DNA from: Nitrosomonadales bacterium | GTDB taxonomy: Bacteria; Pseudomonadota; Gammaproteobacteria; Burkholderiales; Gallionellaceae | Assembly (NCBI GenBank): GCA_023259065.1 | Contig: JAHFQY010000008.1 | Span: 1-64,000 of the forward strand | Direction: 5' to 3' | Length of the DNA: 64,000 bases | Shown here: in pieces, positions 43,803 through 52,905 of the stretch | Position numbering within the stretch: the stretch's first letter is position 1 | Layout of the letters: the number at the start of each line of letters is the position of its first letter | Program-made: the position numbers and the translations under genes | Notes under the pieces: model-generated | The model's database searches: none | What the model was told of the DNA's origin: nothing | Seen by the model: the letters and a program-made list of their open reading frames with translations, nothing else

Positions 43803-44105
43803 ATGGCAAAAATCAAACTGAAAAAATGGGACAGTGCCGAACACCTGAAAACTGATGAGGACATGGTGCTCTATCTCGAAGCCTGTCTCGAAGAAGCAGG
43901 CGATGATGCCTCCTTCATCGCCAAGGCGCTCGGCAACATCGCCCGCGCCAAGGGCATGTCCCAACTGGCGAAAGAAACCGGACTGGGGCGAGAAAGCTTG
44001 TACAAGGCACTATCTGGAGAGGGCAACCCGAGCTTCGCAACCATCCTGAAAGTGACGAATGCGCTGGGGATCAAATTGCATGCGCAGAGTGCCCATGTGG
44101 TATGA
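43803..44105 (+). CDS. addiction-module antidote (HigA-like HTH)
   Basis: WDSAEHLKTDEDMVLYLEACLEEAGDDASFIAKALGNIARAKGMSQLAKETGLGRESLYKALSGEGNPSFATILKV. Confidence 0.93.
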   Translation: MAKIKLKKWDSAEHLKTDEDMVLYLEACLEEAGDDASFIAKALGNIARAKGMSQLAKETGLGRESLYKALSGEGNPSFATILKVTNALGIKLHAQSAHVV

Positions 44106-44181
44106 CAAGAACAATTGCGATGCTGACCAGGAGAATGAATATTGCTATGATGAAGGTGCCAAACAGTTTGAGGAGAACAAG

Positions 44182-44412
44182 ATGAACGCAATAGCCCCAA
44201 CGCTGATTCAAAAACTGCAAGAACTACCACCGCAACGGCTGGCAGAGGTGGAGGATTTCGTCGAGTTTCTGGCAACACGGGAAATGCGTAGTACAGCCGG
44301 GACAAGGCTGGGCGCATCGCTCGCCAAACTGGATGCCCTGAACCTGCCCGCGCTTTCTGATGAGGAGATCAATGCCGAAATTCAGGCCGCGCGCCAATCA
44401 CGCGCAGCGTAG
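44182..44412 (+). CDS. antitoxin-like protein (DUF2281-type)
   Basis: LIQKLQELPPQRLAEVEDFVEFLATREMR; precedes a PIN toxin. Confidence 0.7.
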   Translation: MNAIAPTLIQKLQELPPQRLAEVEDFVEFLATREMRSTAGTRLGASLAKLDALNLPALSDEEINAEIQAARQSRAA

Positions 44413-44423
44413 CCAGCCTGATC

Positions 44424-44852
44424 GTGCGGATAGTGCTCGATACCAACACGCTGGTCTCCGGCATAATCTCGGCTGGCGGCCCGCCGCGCCGTCTGCTTGA
44501 TGGCGCAAGAACTCAGGCATTCGAGATATGCAGCAGTACCGTACTCCTGGCAGAATTGCTTGATGTACTTACGCGCGAAAAATTCACCGCGCGTCTCGCT
44601 CAAGCCGGACTGACACCATTGAACATCGTCAGCGAATTGCGAAGAATGGCCAACATAGTCGCACCCGACAATGTGCCGCGCGTCATCGCAGATGACCCGG
44701 ATGATGACCATGTCATCGCCTGCGCCGTGGCCGCGCAAGCTGACTTGATCGTTTCGGGCGACAAGCATCTGCATAGCCTTGGCGGGCAATACAAAAACAT
44801 CCGCATCGTTAGCGCAATTGATGCGCTGGAATACATCAAGGCAGCGGGATGA
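44424..44852 (+). CDS. PIN-domain toxin
   Basis: IVLDTNTLVSGIISAGGPPRRLLDG...DDPDDDHVIACAVAAQADLIVSGDKHLHSL. Confidence 0.88.
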   Translation: MRIVLDTNTLVSGIISAGGPPRRLLDGARTQAFEICSSTVLLAELLDVLTREKFTARLAQAGLTPLNIVSELRRMANIVAPDNVPRVIADDPDDDHVIACAVAAQADLIVSGDKHLHSLGGQYKNIRIVSAIDALEYIKAAG

Positions 44853-44899
44853 GCGTCAACCTTGATGTGTTAATGCAAGACCTGCCAGCGGATTTGCAA

Positions 44900-45095
44900 A
44901 AACAATTGCGATGCTGACCCCATATCGCCCATATCGCCGCGAGCAACGTGAATGCGTTGAGCCACCATCCCATCTCCCTATGGCCCGAGAAGGAAAAGAT
45001 CGTGCTGGCCTGGCTGGAACAGACACTACCTGCGCTGAAAGGGCTGCTGACTTCGGATACGTGGTTGGGGGTGGGGGTGAAATTTTTTCAGTAAT
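44900..45095 (+). pseudogene. coding fragment, copy B of the direct repeat
   Basis: Frame reads PISLWPEKEKIVLAWLEQTLPALKGLLTSDTWLGVGVKFFQ*. Confidence 0.45.
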
Positions 45096-45120
45096 AAAAC
45101 CTTCGTAGAGCAAAACACTT

Positions 45121-45663
45121 ATGACTCGAAAAATCATATTTGTTGGGGGCATTCATGGTGTGGGTAAATCAACACTATGCGATTCCATTTGTTTGCACAG
45201 TAATGCCGCACATCACTCCGCCAGCGACTTAATTTCGAAGTTCGGGAAAATAAGTCATTCAACAAATAAGTTCGTTGCGGACGTAAACAAGAATCAAGAC
45301 GTATTAATTTCCGCAGTAAATGAATACCTGCATGACGGAATGTATCTGTTAGATGGACACTTTTGTTTGTTGAGCAAAGAAGGAAAAGTCATAGAGGTGC
45401 CTATTAGCACATTCGAATCTTTATCCCCTGTTGCAATCATTGTTCTTCTTGATGATCCGGCCAGTATTTACTCTCGCTTAAAGGAAAGAGATAAAGGAAA
45501 GTACGATATTGAATCCCTATCTTCCTTTCAGAACAAAGAACTTTCTTACTCAGAAAATATTGCCCAAAGGTTACGCATTCCCTACCTGAGGGCGAATCCA
45601 TTTACAGACGCTGAAAATATCACCAAATTTGTTCAGCATTTCTTTAAAGGAGACACATTTTGA
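45121..45663 (+). CDS. P-loop AAA/kinase-like NTPase
   Basis: FVGGIHGVGKSTL Walker A; adenylate-kinase-like LDDPASIYSRLKERDKGKYDIESL lid region. Confidence 0.78.
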   Translation: MTRKIIFVGGIHGVGKSTLCDSICLHSNAAHHSASDLISKFGKISHSTNKFVADVNKNQDVLISAVNEYLHDGMYLLDGHFCLLSKEGKVIEVPISTFESLSPVAIIVLLDDPASIYSRLKERDKGKYDIESLSSFQNKELSYSENIAQRLRIPYLRANPFTDAENITKFVQHFFKGDTF

Positions 45664-47186
45664 AAGCTTTGCTTGACACAAATATTCTGATACATCGCGA
45701 AGCCAGCAAGGTTGTAAATGAAGAAATCGGTCATCTATTTCATTGGCTCGATCGGCTTCATTATGAAAAATGCATTCATCCTCTATCTATCTCAGAACTA
45801 GAAAAACATTTCGACGAGAAAGTTGTAAAGACTTTTCGTACAAAACTTCAAAGTTACATTGCGATAAAAACCGAAGCTCCGGAAACTACAGAAATTGCTG
45901 CTATTCGGAAGAAATATGATCACAGCAACAACGATCACAATGACACATCCATATTAAAGGAGGTATTTTGTCAGCGCGTAGATTGCCTAATTACAGAAGA
46001 TAGAAAAATTCATGCAAAGGCAAATGAACTTGGTATTGGAAATTCGGTATATACAATTGACAGCTTTCTGGAGAAAGTTACGACCGAGAATCCTGGTTTA
46101 TCTGAATACAAGGTTTTGTCCGTACGAAAAGAGTATTTCGGGAACATAAATATTAACGACCCCTTCTTTGATTCATTCAAGGCTGACTACCCGGAATTTG
46201 CGGAGTGGTTTAACAGAAAAGCTGACGAAACTGCATATGTTTGCTTCTCGGATACTCAACAAGTACTAGCGTTTCTGTATGTCAAAACAGAAAGTAAGGA
46301 CGAAAATTATGGCGATATTGCCCCTCTCTTTGCGTCCAAGAAACGCCTGAAAATCGGCACGTTGAAGGTCGCCTCGAATGGATTCAAGCTTGGCGAAAGA
46401 TTTTTAAAAATTGCTTTTGACAATGCATTGAGGAACAAAGTTGATGAGATATATGTGACCTTATTCCACAACAGCGAGGAGCACGACCGCCTCATTGGCC
46501 TGCTAGAGGATTGGGGGTTTGAATATCATGGTAAAAAGTCAAATACACCGATAAATGAATTGGTATATGTAAAGAATTTTCACCCGACACCCAATATAAG
46601 CTCCCCAAAAAAGACGTACCCATTTATTTCGCGTGATCGGAGATGTTTTATTGTTCCGATATACCCGGAATATCATACGGATCTATTGCCTGATTCAATT
46701 TTGAATAACGAATCTCCGCAAAATTTTGTGGAGAATGAGCCACATCGAAATGCAATTCAAAAGGTCTACATATCTAGATCATTTCGCCGAGACCTTTTGG
46801 CCGGAGATATTATTCTCTTCTACAGAACTGGTGGCTTGTATAAAAGTGTAATTACAACCATCGGCGTCGTTGAAAGCATTACGGACAACTTGCCCAATGA
46901 AATTGAGTTCGTCAGACAATGCCGGAAGAGAAGTGTATTCTCCAACGAGAAACTAAAAGAATATTGGAACCACAAAGCATCTAATGGGAAATGGTATAAG
47001 CCATTTATAATCAATTTCCTGTACGTGTATTCCTTTCCTAAACGCTTAAACATGCAAGCGTTAATTGAACTTGGAGTAATATCGGACGTGGACAGCGCCC
47101 CTCGAGGTTTTGAGCCATTAACTGCAAAACAATTTGAAACTACCTTAAAAGCCTCTGAGACTGATGAAAGTTTTATTATCAATTAA
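45660..47186 (+). CDS. PIN-GNAT-EVE/PUA-like multidomain fusion protein
   Basis: PIN: LLDTNILIHRE...DTSILKEVF..VDCLITEDRKIHAKA; GNAT: KRLKIGTLKVASNGFKLGERFLKIAFDNA...LIGLLEDWGFEYHG; C-term FRRDLLAGDIILFYRTGG...TTIGVVES. TTG start overlaps upstream TGA. Confidence 0.75.
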   Translation: MKALLDTNILIHREASKVVNEEIGHLFHWLDRLHYEKCIHPLSISELEKHFDEKVVKTFRTKLQSYIAIKTEAPETTEIAAIRKKYDHSNNDHNDTSILKEVFCQRVDCLITEDRKIHAKANELGIGNSVYTIDSFLEKVTTENPGLSEYKVLSVRKEYFGNININDPFFDSFKADYPEFAEWFNRKADETAYVCFSDTQQVLAFLYVKTESKDENYGDIAPLFASKKRLKIGTLKVASNGFKLGERFLKIAFDNALRNKVDEIYVTLFHNSEEHDRLIGLLEDWGFEYHGKKSNTPINELVYVKNFHPTPNISSPKKTYPFISRDRRCFIVPIYPEYHTDLLPDSILNNESPQNFVENEPHRNAIQKVYISRSFRRDLLAGDIILFYRTGGLYKSVITTIGVVESITDNLPNEIEFVRQCRKRSVFSNEKLKEYWNHKASNGKWYKPFIINFLYVYSFPKRLNMQALIELGVISDVDSAPRGFEPLTAKQFETTLKASETDESFIIN

Positions 47187-47553
47187 GCCGGAATTCGCAG
47201 AAAAAATTCTTTTGGGGCAAAAGAAATATGAGTTTCGTAGAACTATTTTCAAATTGCCTGAGGTTAAGAAAGTGGTGATCTATGCTTCTAGTCCAGTGAA
47301 AAAAATAATTGGTGAATTTGAAATAGAGCACATACTGACCCTGAAATTGAGTGAGTTATGGAAGATAACAAAGCATGACTCTGGGATTGATAAGGAATTT
47401 TACGATAGCTATTTTGTGGGTAAGGAGATCGGTCATGCTATTAGGGTTAAGAAAGTAAAACGATATTCAAGCTATCTTGACTTGAAAGATATTCAAGTAA
47501 AACAAGCCCCCCAATCTTTTATCTATTTAGATGGTCAGAAAACTTTGTTCTGA
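47164..47553 (+). CDS. ASCH-domain protein
   Basis: VLLSIKPEFAEKILLGQKKYEFRRTIF...VVIYASSPVKKIIGEFEIEHI; 23-nt overlap with upstream gene. Confidence 0.85.
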   Translation: MKVLLSIKPEFAEKILLGQKKYEFRRTIFKLPEVKKVVIYASSPVKKIIGEFEIEHILTLKLSELWKITKHDSGIDKEFYDSYFVGKEIGHAIRVKKVKRYSSYLDLKDIQVKQAPQSFIYLDGQKTLF

Positions 47554-47571
47554 CTGTCCGAGAGTAAGTGG

Positions 47572-47608
47572 GAAAGAGAAAGCCCGGCATCGCCGGGCTT
47601 TCTCTTTC
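47572..47608. terminator. bidirectional terminator
   Basis: GAAAGAGAAAGCCCGGCATCGCCGGGCTTTCTCTTTC. Confidence 0.85.
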
Positions 47609-47635
47609 GTGCTGCAACAGCTTTGATCTGTTCGC

Positions 47636-49423
47636 CTAGTGCTTCTTCTTCGGCGCGTACAAATCGGTGATGGTGCCTTCCGCCATCTCCGCTGCGAAGC
47701 ACAGCGTCTCCGACAGGGTGGGGTGCGGGTGGATGGTGAGGCCGAGGTCTTCCATGTCCGCGCCCATTTCCAGTGCCAGCACGCCCTCGGCGATCAGCTC
47801 GCCGGCGTTGGTGCCGACGATGCCCATGCCGAGGATGCGGCGGGTTTCCGGATCGAGCAGCACTTTGGTGGCGCCTTCTTCGCGGGCGATGGAGAGCGCG
47901 CGGCCGGAAGCGGCCCAGGGGAAGCTGGCTTTCTCGTAAGCGATGCCCTGCGCCTTGGCCTGGGTTTCGGTGAGGCCCATCCAGGCGATTTCAGGGTCGG
48001 TGTAAGCCACGGAAGGAATGGTGAGGGGCTCGAAGTAGGCCTTGTGTCCGGCGATGTTCTCGGCAGCCACCTTGCCTTCGTGCACGGCCTTGTGCGCCAG
48101 CATGGGGTCGCCCACGATGTCGCCGATGGCGAAGATGTGCGGTACGTTGGTGCGCATCTGTTTGTCCACGGGGATGAAGCCGCGCTCATTTACAACGAGG
48201 TCGGCCGCTTCGGCGGCGATCTCGCGGCCGTTGGGGCGGCGACCCACGGCCATCAGCACCTTGTCATATACCTGTGGTTCGGCGGGCGCCTGTTCGCCTT
48301 CGAAGGTGACTTTCAAACCAGCTTTGGTGGCTTCGACCTTGGTGACCTTGGTCTTCAGCATGATGGCTTCGTAGCGCTTGCCGATGCGGTTGTGCAGCGG
48401 CTTGACCATGTCCTTGTCGGCGCCGGGCATGAGCTGGTCCATCAGCTCGACCACGCTGATCTTCGCACCCAGTGCTTCGTATACGGTGGCCATTTCCAGG
48501 CCGATGATGCCGCCGCCGATGACCAGCATGCGCTTGGGCACATCGGCCAGCGCCAGTGCGCCGGTGGAGTCGATGATGCGCGGATCGTCATAGGGGAAGC
48601 CGGGGATGCGCGCCACGCTGGAGCCGGCGGCCACGATGCAGTTGTCGAAGGTGACGGTTTTTTTGCCGTCCTTGGTTTCCACCACCAGGCTGTTGGCCGA
48701 GGCGAACTTGGCCACGCCCTGCACCACCTGCACCTTGCGCTGCTTGGCCAGACCGGCGAGGCCGCCGGTGAGCTTGCCGATCACGCTTTCTTTCCAGCTG
48801 CGTATCTTGTTGATGTCGATCTTGGGTTTGCCGAAGGAAACACCGTGATGTTCCACTTCTTCCGCCTCATTGATCACCTTGGCCACATGCAGCAAGGCCT
48901 TGGACGGAATGCAGCCCACGTTGAGGCACACGCCGCCGAGCGAAGCATGCTTCTCGATCAGCACCACCTGCTTGCCCAGGTCGGCCGCGCGGAAGGCGGC
49001 GGTGTATCCGCCGGGGCCGGCGCCTAGCACTACTACTTCGGCGTGGATGTCGCCTTTCTCGAATGAGCGAGGTGCTGGTGAGGCTTGGGGGGCAGGGGAT
49101 TTAGGACTGAGGACTGAGGACTGAGGTGAAATCGGAGCAGCGGTTTTCGCTTGTTCCTCAGCACTCAGTCCTCGATCCTCAGCACTCGCCTCCAGCATCA
49201 AAATCACGCTGCCCTCGGAAACCTTGTCGCCCACCTTGATCTTGAGCTCCTTCACCACGCCCGCAACCGGGGATGGCACATCCATGGTGGCCTTGTCGGT
49301 TTCCAGGGTGATCAGCGATTGCTCTGCAGTGACAGTGTCGCCCGCCTTCACCATCACTTCGATGACGGGGATGTCCTTGAAATTGCCGATGTCCGGTACG
49401 TTGACTGCGATGATTTTGCTCAT
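47636..49423 (-). CDS. lpdA: dihydrolipoyl dehydrogenase with N-terminal lipoyl domain
   Basis: Lipoyl ETDKATMDVPSP; GAGPGGYTAAFRAADLG; GGVCLNVGCIPSKALLH. Confidence 0.97.
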   Translation of the reverse strand: MSKIIAVNVPDIGNFKDIPVIEVMVKAGDTVTAEQSLITLETDKATMDVPSPVAGVVKELKIKVGDKVSEGSVILMLEASAEDRGLSAEEQAKTAAPISPQSSVLSPKSPAPQASPAPRSFEKGDIHAEVVVLGAGPGGYTAAFRAADLGKQVVLIEKHASLGGVCLNVGCIPSKALLHVAKVINEAEEVEHHGVSFGKPKIDINKIRSWKESVIGKLTGGLAGLAKQRKVQVVQGVAKFASANSLVVETKDGKKTVTFDNCIVAAGSSVARIPGFPYDDPRIIDSTGALALADVPKRMLVIGGGIIGLEMATVYEALGAKISVVELMDQLMPGADKDMVKPLHNRIGKRYEAIMLKTKVTKVEATKAGLKVTFEGEQAPAEPQVYDKVLMAVGRRPNGREIAAEAADLVVNERGFIPVDKQMRTNVPHIFAIGDIVGDPMLAHKAVHEGKVAAENIAGHKAYFEPLTIPSVAYTDPEIAWMGLTETQAKAQGIAYEKASFPWAASGRALSIAREEGATKVLLDPETRRILGMGIVGTNAGELIAEGVLALEMGADMEDLGLTIHPHPTLSETLCFAAEMAEGTITDLYAPKKKH

Positions 49424-49512
49424 GTGTTCTCCGTAAATGTTCCGCTTACTGTTCCCTCCCCCTTGACGGGGGAGGGCTAGGGAGAGGGTGATATTTCGTC
49501 ACGCCCCCTCTG

Positions 49513-49565
49513 ATAAAACTACTAGCCATTCAACTAAGCCCGCAAGCGGGCAAGTCGCTGGTTAT
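49513..49565. repeat. dispersed repeat, copy 1 (ATAAAACTACTAGCCATTC...GCAAGTCGCTGGTTAT)
   Basis: Same flanks as the copy at 54980-55036 with a different central hairpin (CCCGCAAGCGGG). Confidence 0.85.
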
Positions 49566-49605
49566 CCCCAACCCTCTCCCGCGAGGGGAGAGGGAGTGTA
49601 TTTTT

Positions 49606-50121
49606 TTAGCTGTTGCTGCCCAGCATTGCTTTCAAATCCTTGAGCAACAAGAACAGATGAAATGGATCTGTTGCACTAGGCTCAAACTCCCAGTTGAGAT
49701 ACCACTGGCGAGCCCTGTCATCTTTGGCATGAACCAGCAAAGCGCGGATGCCGGCGATATCAGCCGCCTGGGTTGTGCGCAACAAGGCATCCCTGAGCAA
49801 GGCGCAGCCCAGTCCCGCGCCCTGATGGTCCAGGCCTACCGCCAATCGCGCGAGTATCATCACGGGAACCGGGTGGCGGGCCAATCCCTGGAGGACTCTG
49901 GGCGATGCATTCCCCGGCTCTACACTCCCAACCGCGAGGCTGTAATAAGCCGCAATCGCCCCGTCTTTGCAGCACACATAGGTCTGCGCACTATTCGCCT
50001 TCTGGTTGGCCAGCGCAAAGCGTTGCAGAAACTGGTTGAGCGCCGCTTGTCCGCAATCAAAGGCATCGGTGTTGTCGCTGGCGGCAAGCTTGCGTAGCGG
50101 CTCGTAAGACTTTGTCGTCAC
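49606..50121 (-). CDS. GNAT-family acetyltransferase toxin (TacT-like)
   Basis: FDCGQAALNQFLQRFALANQ...YYSLAVGSV...LARLAVGLDHQGAGLGCALLRDAL...RQWYLNWEFEP. Confidence 0.88.
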   Translation of the reverse strand: MTTKSYEPLRKLAASDNTDAFDCGQAALNQFLQRFALANQKANSAQTYVCCKDGAIAAYYSLAVGSVEPGNASPRVLQGLARHPVPVMILARLAVGLDHQGAGLGCALLRDALLRTTQAADIAGIRALLVHAKDDRARQWYLNWEFEPSATDPFHLFLLLKDLKAMLGSNS

Positions 50122-50396
50122 CCAAGCAGCCCAGGCTCGCCAAGCAATTTCTTGAGTTTGGGCTTGGCCTGGACGGGGCGATCAAGAGCAGCCTGAAACT
50201 CATCCCATTTTTCTGGTGGGAGCTCAAAACGCAAGCGATCAGCCAGCGTCTGGTTGGCCGCCACGATGCCCGCTTCCAGCAAAAACTCACTCACATTCTT
50301 GTGTGCAGCGCGTGCCGCCTCCTGCAGCAACTGCTTCACCGGAGTGCTGGCGCGCACATCAATGCGCTCGGATTTGGAATGAGTGACGGTAGACAT
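50118..50396 (-). CDS. DUF1778 antitoxin (TacA-like)
   Basis: SERIDVRASTPVKQLLQEAARAAHKNVSEFLLEAG; ATGA overlap with GNAT toxin. Confidence 0.9.
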   Translation of the reverse strand: MSTVTHSKSERIDVRASTPVKQLLQEAARAAHKNVSEFLLEAGIVAANQTLADRLRFELPPEKWDEFQAALDRPVQAKPKLKKLLGEPGLLG

Positions 50397-50473
50397 GGCG
50401 GGCTCCTTTTTTCCAGGTCAGTATAATAGCGTCCGTACAACGTCCTGACAACCTGTGTTTGCGCAACTGCCTT

Positions 50474-51733
50474 TTACTTCCGTATCTGTCCGCTGCCCAG
50501 CACGATGTATTTCTGCGAAGTCAGCCCTTCCAGCCCTACCGGGCCGCGCGCGTGTATCTTGTCGGTGGAAATGCCGATCTCCGCGCCCAGGCCGTATTCA
50601 AAGCCGTCGGCAAAGCGTGTCGAGGCATTTACCATGACCGAGCTGGAATCCACCTCGCGCAAAAAGCGCATGGCCTTGCTGTAGTTTTCCGTCACGATGC
50701 TGTCGGTGTGCTGCGAGCCGTAGCTGTGGATGTGCTCCATCGCCGCATCCAGCCCCGCCACCACGCGTATGCTCAGGATGGGCGCGAGGTATTCGGTGTG
50801 CCAGTCTTCTTCGGTGGCAACCTTCATCTGCGCCACCAGCTTGCGTGCGGCGTCGTCGCCGCGCAGCTCCACGCCTTTTTCCAGATAAATCTTGCCCAGG
50901 CGCGGCAGCACTTCGGCAGCCACGCTTTGCGCCACCAGCAGGGTTTCCATGGCATTGCACACGCCGTAACGGTGGGTCTTGGCGTTGTCGGCGATGTGGA
51001 TGGCCTTGTTCAGATCCGCTTCGTCATCTATATATACATGGCAAACGCCGTGCAGATGCTTGATCACCGGCACCCGGGCCTCCGCCGAGACGCGCTCGAT
51101 CAAGCCCTTGCCGCCGCGCGGTACGATCACGTCCACATACTCCTTCATGGTGATCAGCTCGCCCACGGCAGCGCGGTCGGCGGTGTTCACCACCTGCACT
51201 GCTGTCTCCGGCAAGCCTGCTGCGCGCAGGCCGGCATGCACACAGGCGGCTATCGCCTGGTTGGAGTGCAAGGCCTCGGAGCCGCCGCGCAGGATGGACG
51301 CGTTACCCGACTTCAGGCACAGCCCGGCGGCATCGGCGGTCACGTTGGGGCGCGATTCGTAGATGATGCCGATCACGCCCAGCGGCACGCGCATCTTGCC
51401 CACCTGGATGCCGGAAGGGCGGAATTTAAGGTCGCTGATCTCGCCGATCAGGTCGGGCAAAGCGGCGATCTGGCGCAGGCCTTCGGCCATGCCGTGCACG
51501 GTTTTCTCGGTCAGGGTAAGGCGGTCGATAGAGGCTGCGTCCAGTCCGTTGCTGCGCGCACTGGCCACATCCTTGGCGTTGGCGGCGATCAGTTCGGCGC
51601 TGCTGTCCACGATAGCCTTGGCAATTGCTTCCAGCGCGCGATTCTTGGCTGCGGTTTCGGCCTGCGCCATGACGCGCGAAGCGGCACGCGCCTGCTTGCC
51701 TACTTGCTGCATGTATGTCTTGATGTTATCCAT
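50474..51733 (-). CDS. proA: gamma-glutamyl phosphate reductase
   Basis: [41 protein letters not shown]. Confidence 0.97.
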   Translation of the reverse strand: MDNIKTYMQQVGKQARAASRVMAQAETAAKNRALEAIAKAIVDSSAELIAANAKDVASARSNGLDAASIDRLTLTEKTVHGMAEGLRQIAALPDLIGEISDLKFRPSGIQVGKMRVPLGVIGIIYESRPNVTADAAGLCLKSGNASILRGGSEALHSNQAIAACVHAGLRAAGLPETAVQVVNTADRAAVGELITMKEYVDVIVPRGGKGLIERVSAEARVPVIKHLHGVCHVYIDDEADLNKAIHIADNAKTHRYGVCNAMETLLVAQSVAAEVLPRLGKIYLEKGVELRGDDAARKLVAQMKVATEEDWHTEYLAPILSIRVVAGLDAAMEHIHSYGSQHTDSIVTENYSKAMRFLREVDSSSVMVNASTRFADGFEYGLGAEIGISTDKIHARGPVGLEGLTSQKYIVLGSGQIRK

Positions 51734-51913
51734 TGAGGATATCTATCCTTTGTGCGATTGGGTTTGGGTAAGTCGCACATTTTACCGCAAGCGAGGTGAT
51801 AAAATGCGCGCCTTGTTAATAACCAACCCATTAACGGTGAGTGATTTTCGTTCATGCCTTGCTCTGCGTGGCACTCAGCATGAGTCAGGGCTGTTCATTA
51901 GAGTTAAAGAGCC

Positions 51914-51969
51914 CCTGTAGGAGCACGCCTTGCGTGCGAATCGCGGCTAAGAGCCGCTCCTACAAGGGT
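51914..51969. repeat. REP-like element upstream of trpC
   Basis: CCCTGTAGGAGCACGCCTTGCGTGCGAATCGCGGCTAAGAGCCGCTCCTACAAGGG: outer stem plus two inner hairpins. Confidence 0.85.
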
Positions 51970-52030
51970 GTTTAGGCTCTATGGATTTTTCTGGATGAAT
52001 GAAAAATGTATCGAACCGCACCCTCATACC

Positions 52031-52819
52031 ATGTCCGACATCCTCAATAAAATCCTCGCCGTGAAGGCGCAAGAAGTGGCCGCCGCCAAACTGGCCAAGC
52101 CCCTGGCAGTCGTCCGCGCCGAGGCCGAGCAGGCCGCACCCGCGCGTGACTTTGTCGGCGCCATCCGCGGCAAGATTGCCGCAGGCAAACCGGCCGTCAT
52201 CGCCGAGATCAAGAAAGCCAGCCCCAGCAAGGGTGTGCTGCGCGCGGGTTTTCGCCCGGCTGAAATCGCGGCCAGCTACGCGCAGCATGGCGCGGCCTGC
52301 CTGTCGGTGCTGACCGACGCGCAGTTTTTCCAAGGTAGTGCGGCCTACCTGCAGCAGGCGCGCGCGGCTTGTGCCATTCCGGTGCTGCGCAAAGACTTTA
52401 TGGTGGATGCCTACCAGATATATGAAGCACGCGCGATGGGAGCGGATGCCATTCTTTTGATTGCCGCTGCGCTAAGCCTGGCCGAGATGCGCGAATTTGA
52501 AGCGCTGGCGCACAGCCTGGGCATGGGCGTGCTGGTAGAAGTGCACGATGGCGCCGAGCTGGATGTGGCGCTGCAACTCACTACGCCATTGATGGGCGTC
52601 AACAACCGCAACCTGCGCACCTTTGAAGTGAGCCTGCAAAATACCCTGGATTTACTGGAGCGAATTCCCCATGAGCGCATCGTGGTCACCGAAAGCGGCA
52701 TCCTCAAGCCGGAAGATGTCGCCCTGATGCGTAGCCATGATGTGCATGCCTTTCTAGTGGGCGAGGCGTTTATGCGGGCGGATGAGCCGGGGGTGGAGTT
52801 GGCGCGATTGTTTGCGTAA
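52031..52819 (+). CDS. trpC: indole-3-glycerol phosphate synthase
   Basis: [47 protein letters not shown]. Confidence 0.97.
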   Translation: MSDILNKILAVKAQEVAAAKLAKPLAVVRAEAEQAAPARDFVGAIRGKIAAGKPAVIAEIKKASPSKGVLRAGFRPAEIAASYAQHGAACLSVLTDAQFFQGSAAYLQQARAACAIPVLRKDFMVDAYQIYEARAMGADAILLIAAALSLAEMREFEALAHSLGMGVLVEVHDGAELDVALQLTTPLMGVNNRNLRTFEVSLQNTLDLLERIPHERIVVTESGILKPEDVALMRSHDVHAFLVGEAFMRADEPGVELARLFA

Positions 52820-52868
52820 TGCTTGTGTCAGGGTGTGTTGAGTTGGCAACTTCTCACGAAAAATGGAT

Positions 52869-52897
52869 TTGTTATTTAGTAGCTTTTAAGCTACAAT
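52869..52897 (+). promoter_or_regulatory. sigma70-like promoter with palindromic operator for TA module at trpC
   Basis: TTGTTA-17-TACAAT with GTAGCTTTTAAGCTAC palindrome (52879-52894) in spacer/-10. Confidence 0.65.
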
Positions 52898-52905
52898 AAA
52901 CCTTC

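Noticed and set aside
42660-47608. Prophage
   Set aside because: Only ORF6N is phage-associated; no integrase, structural, lysis or terminase genes.
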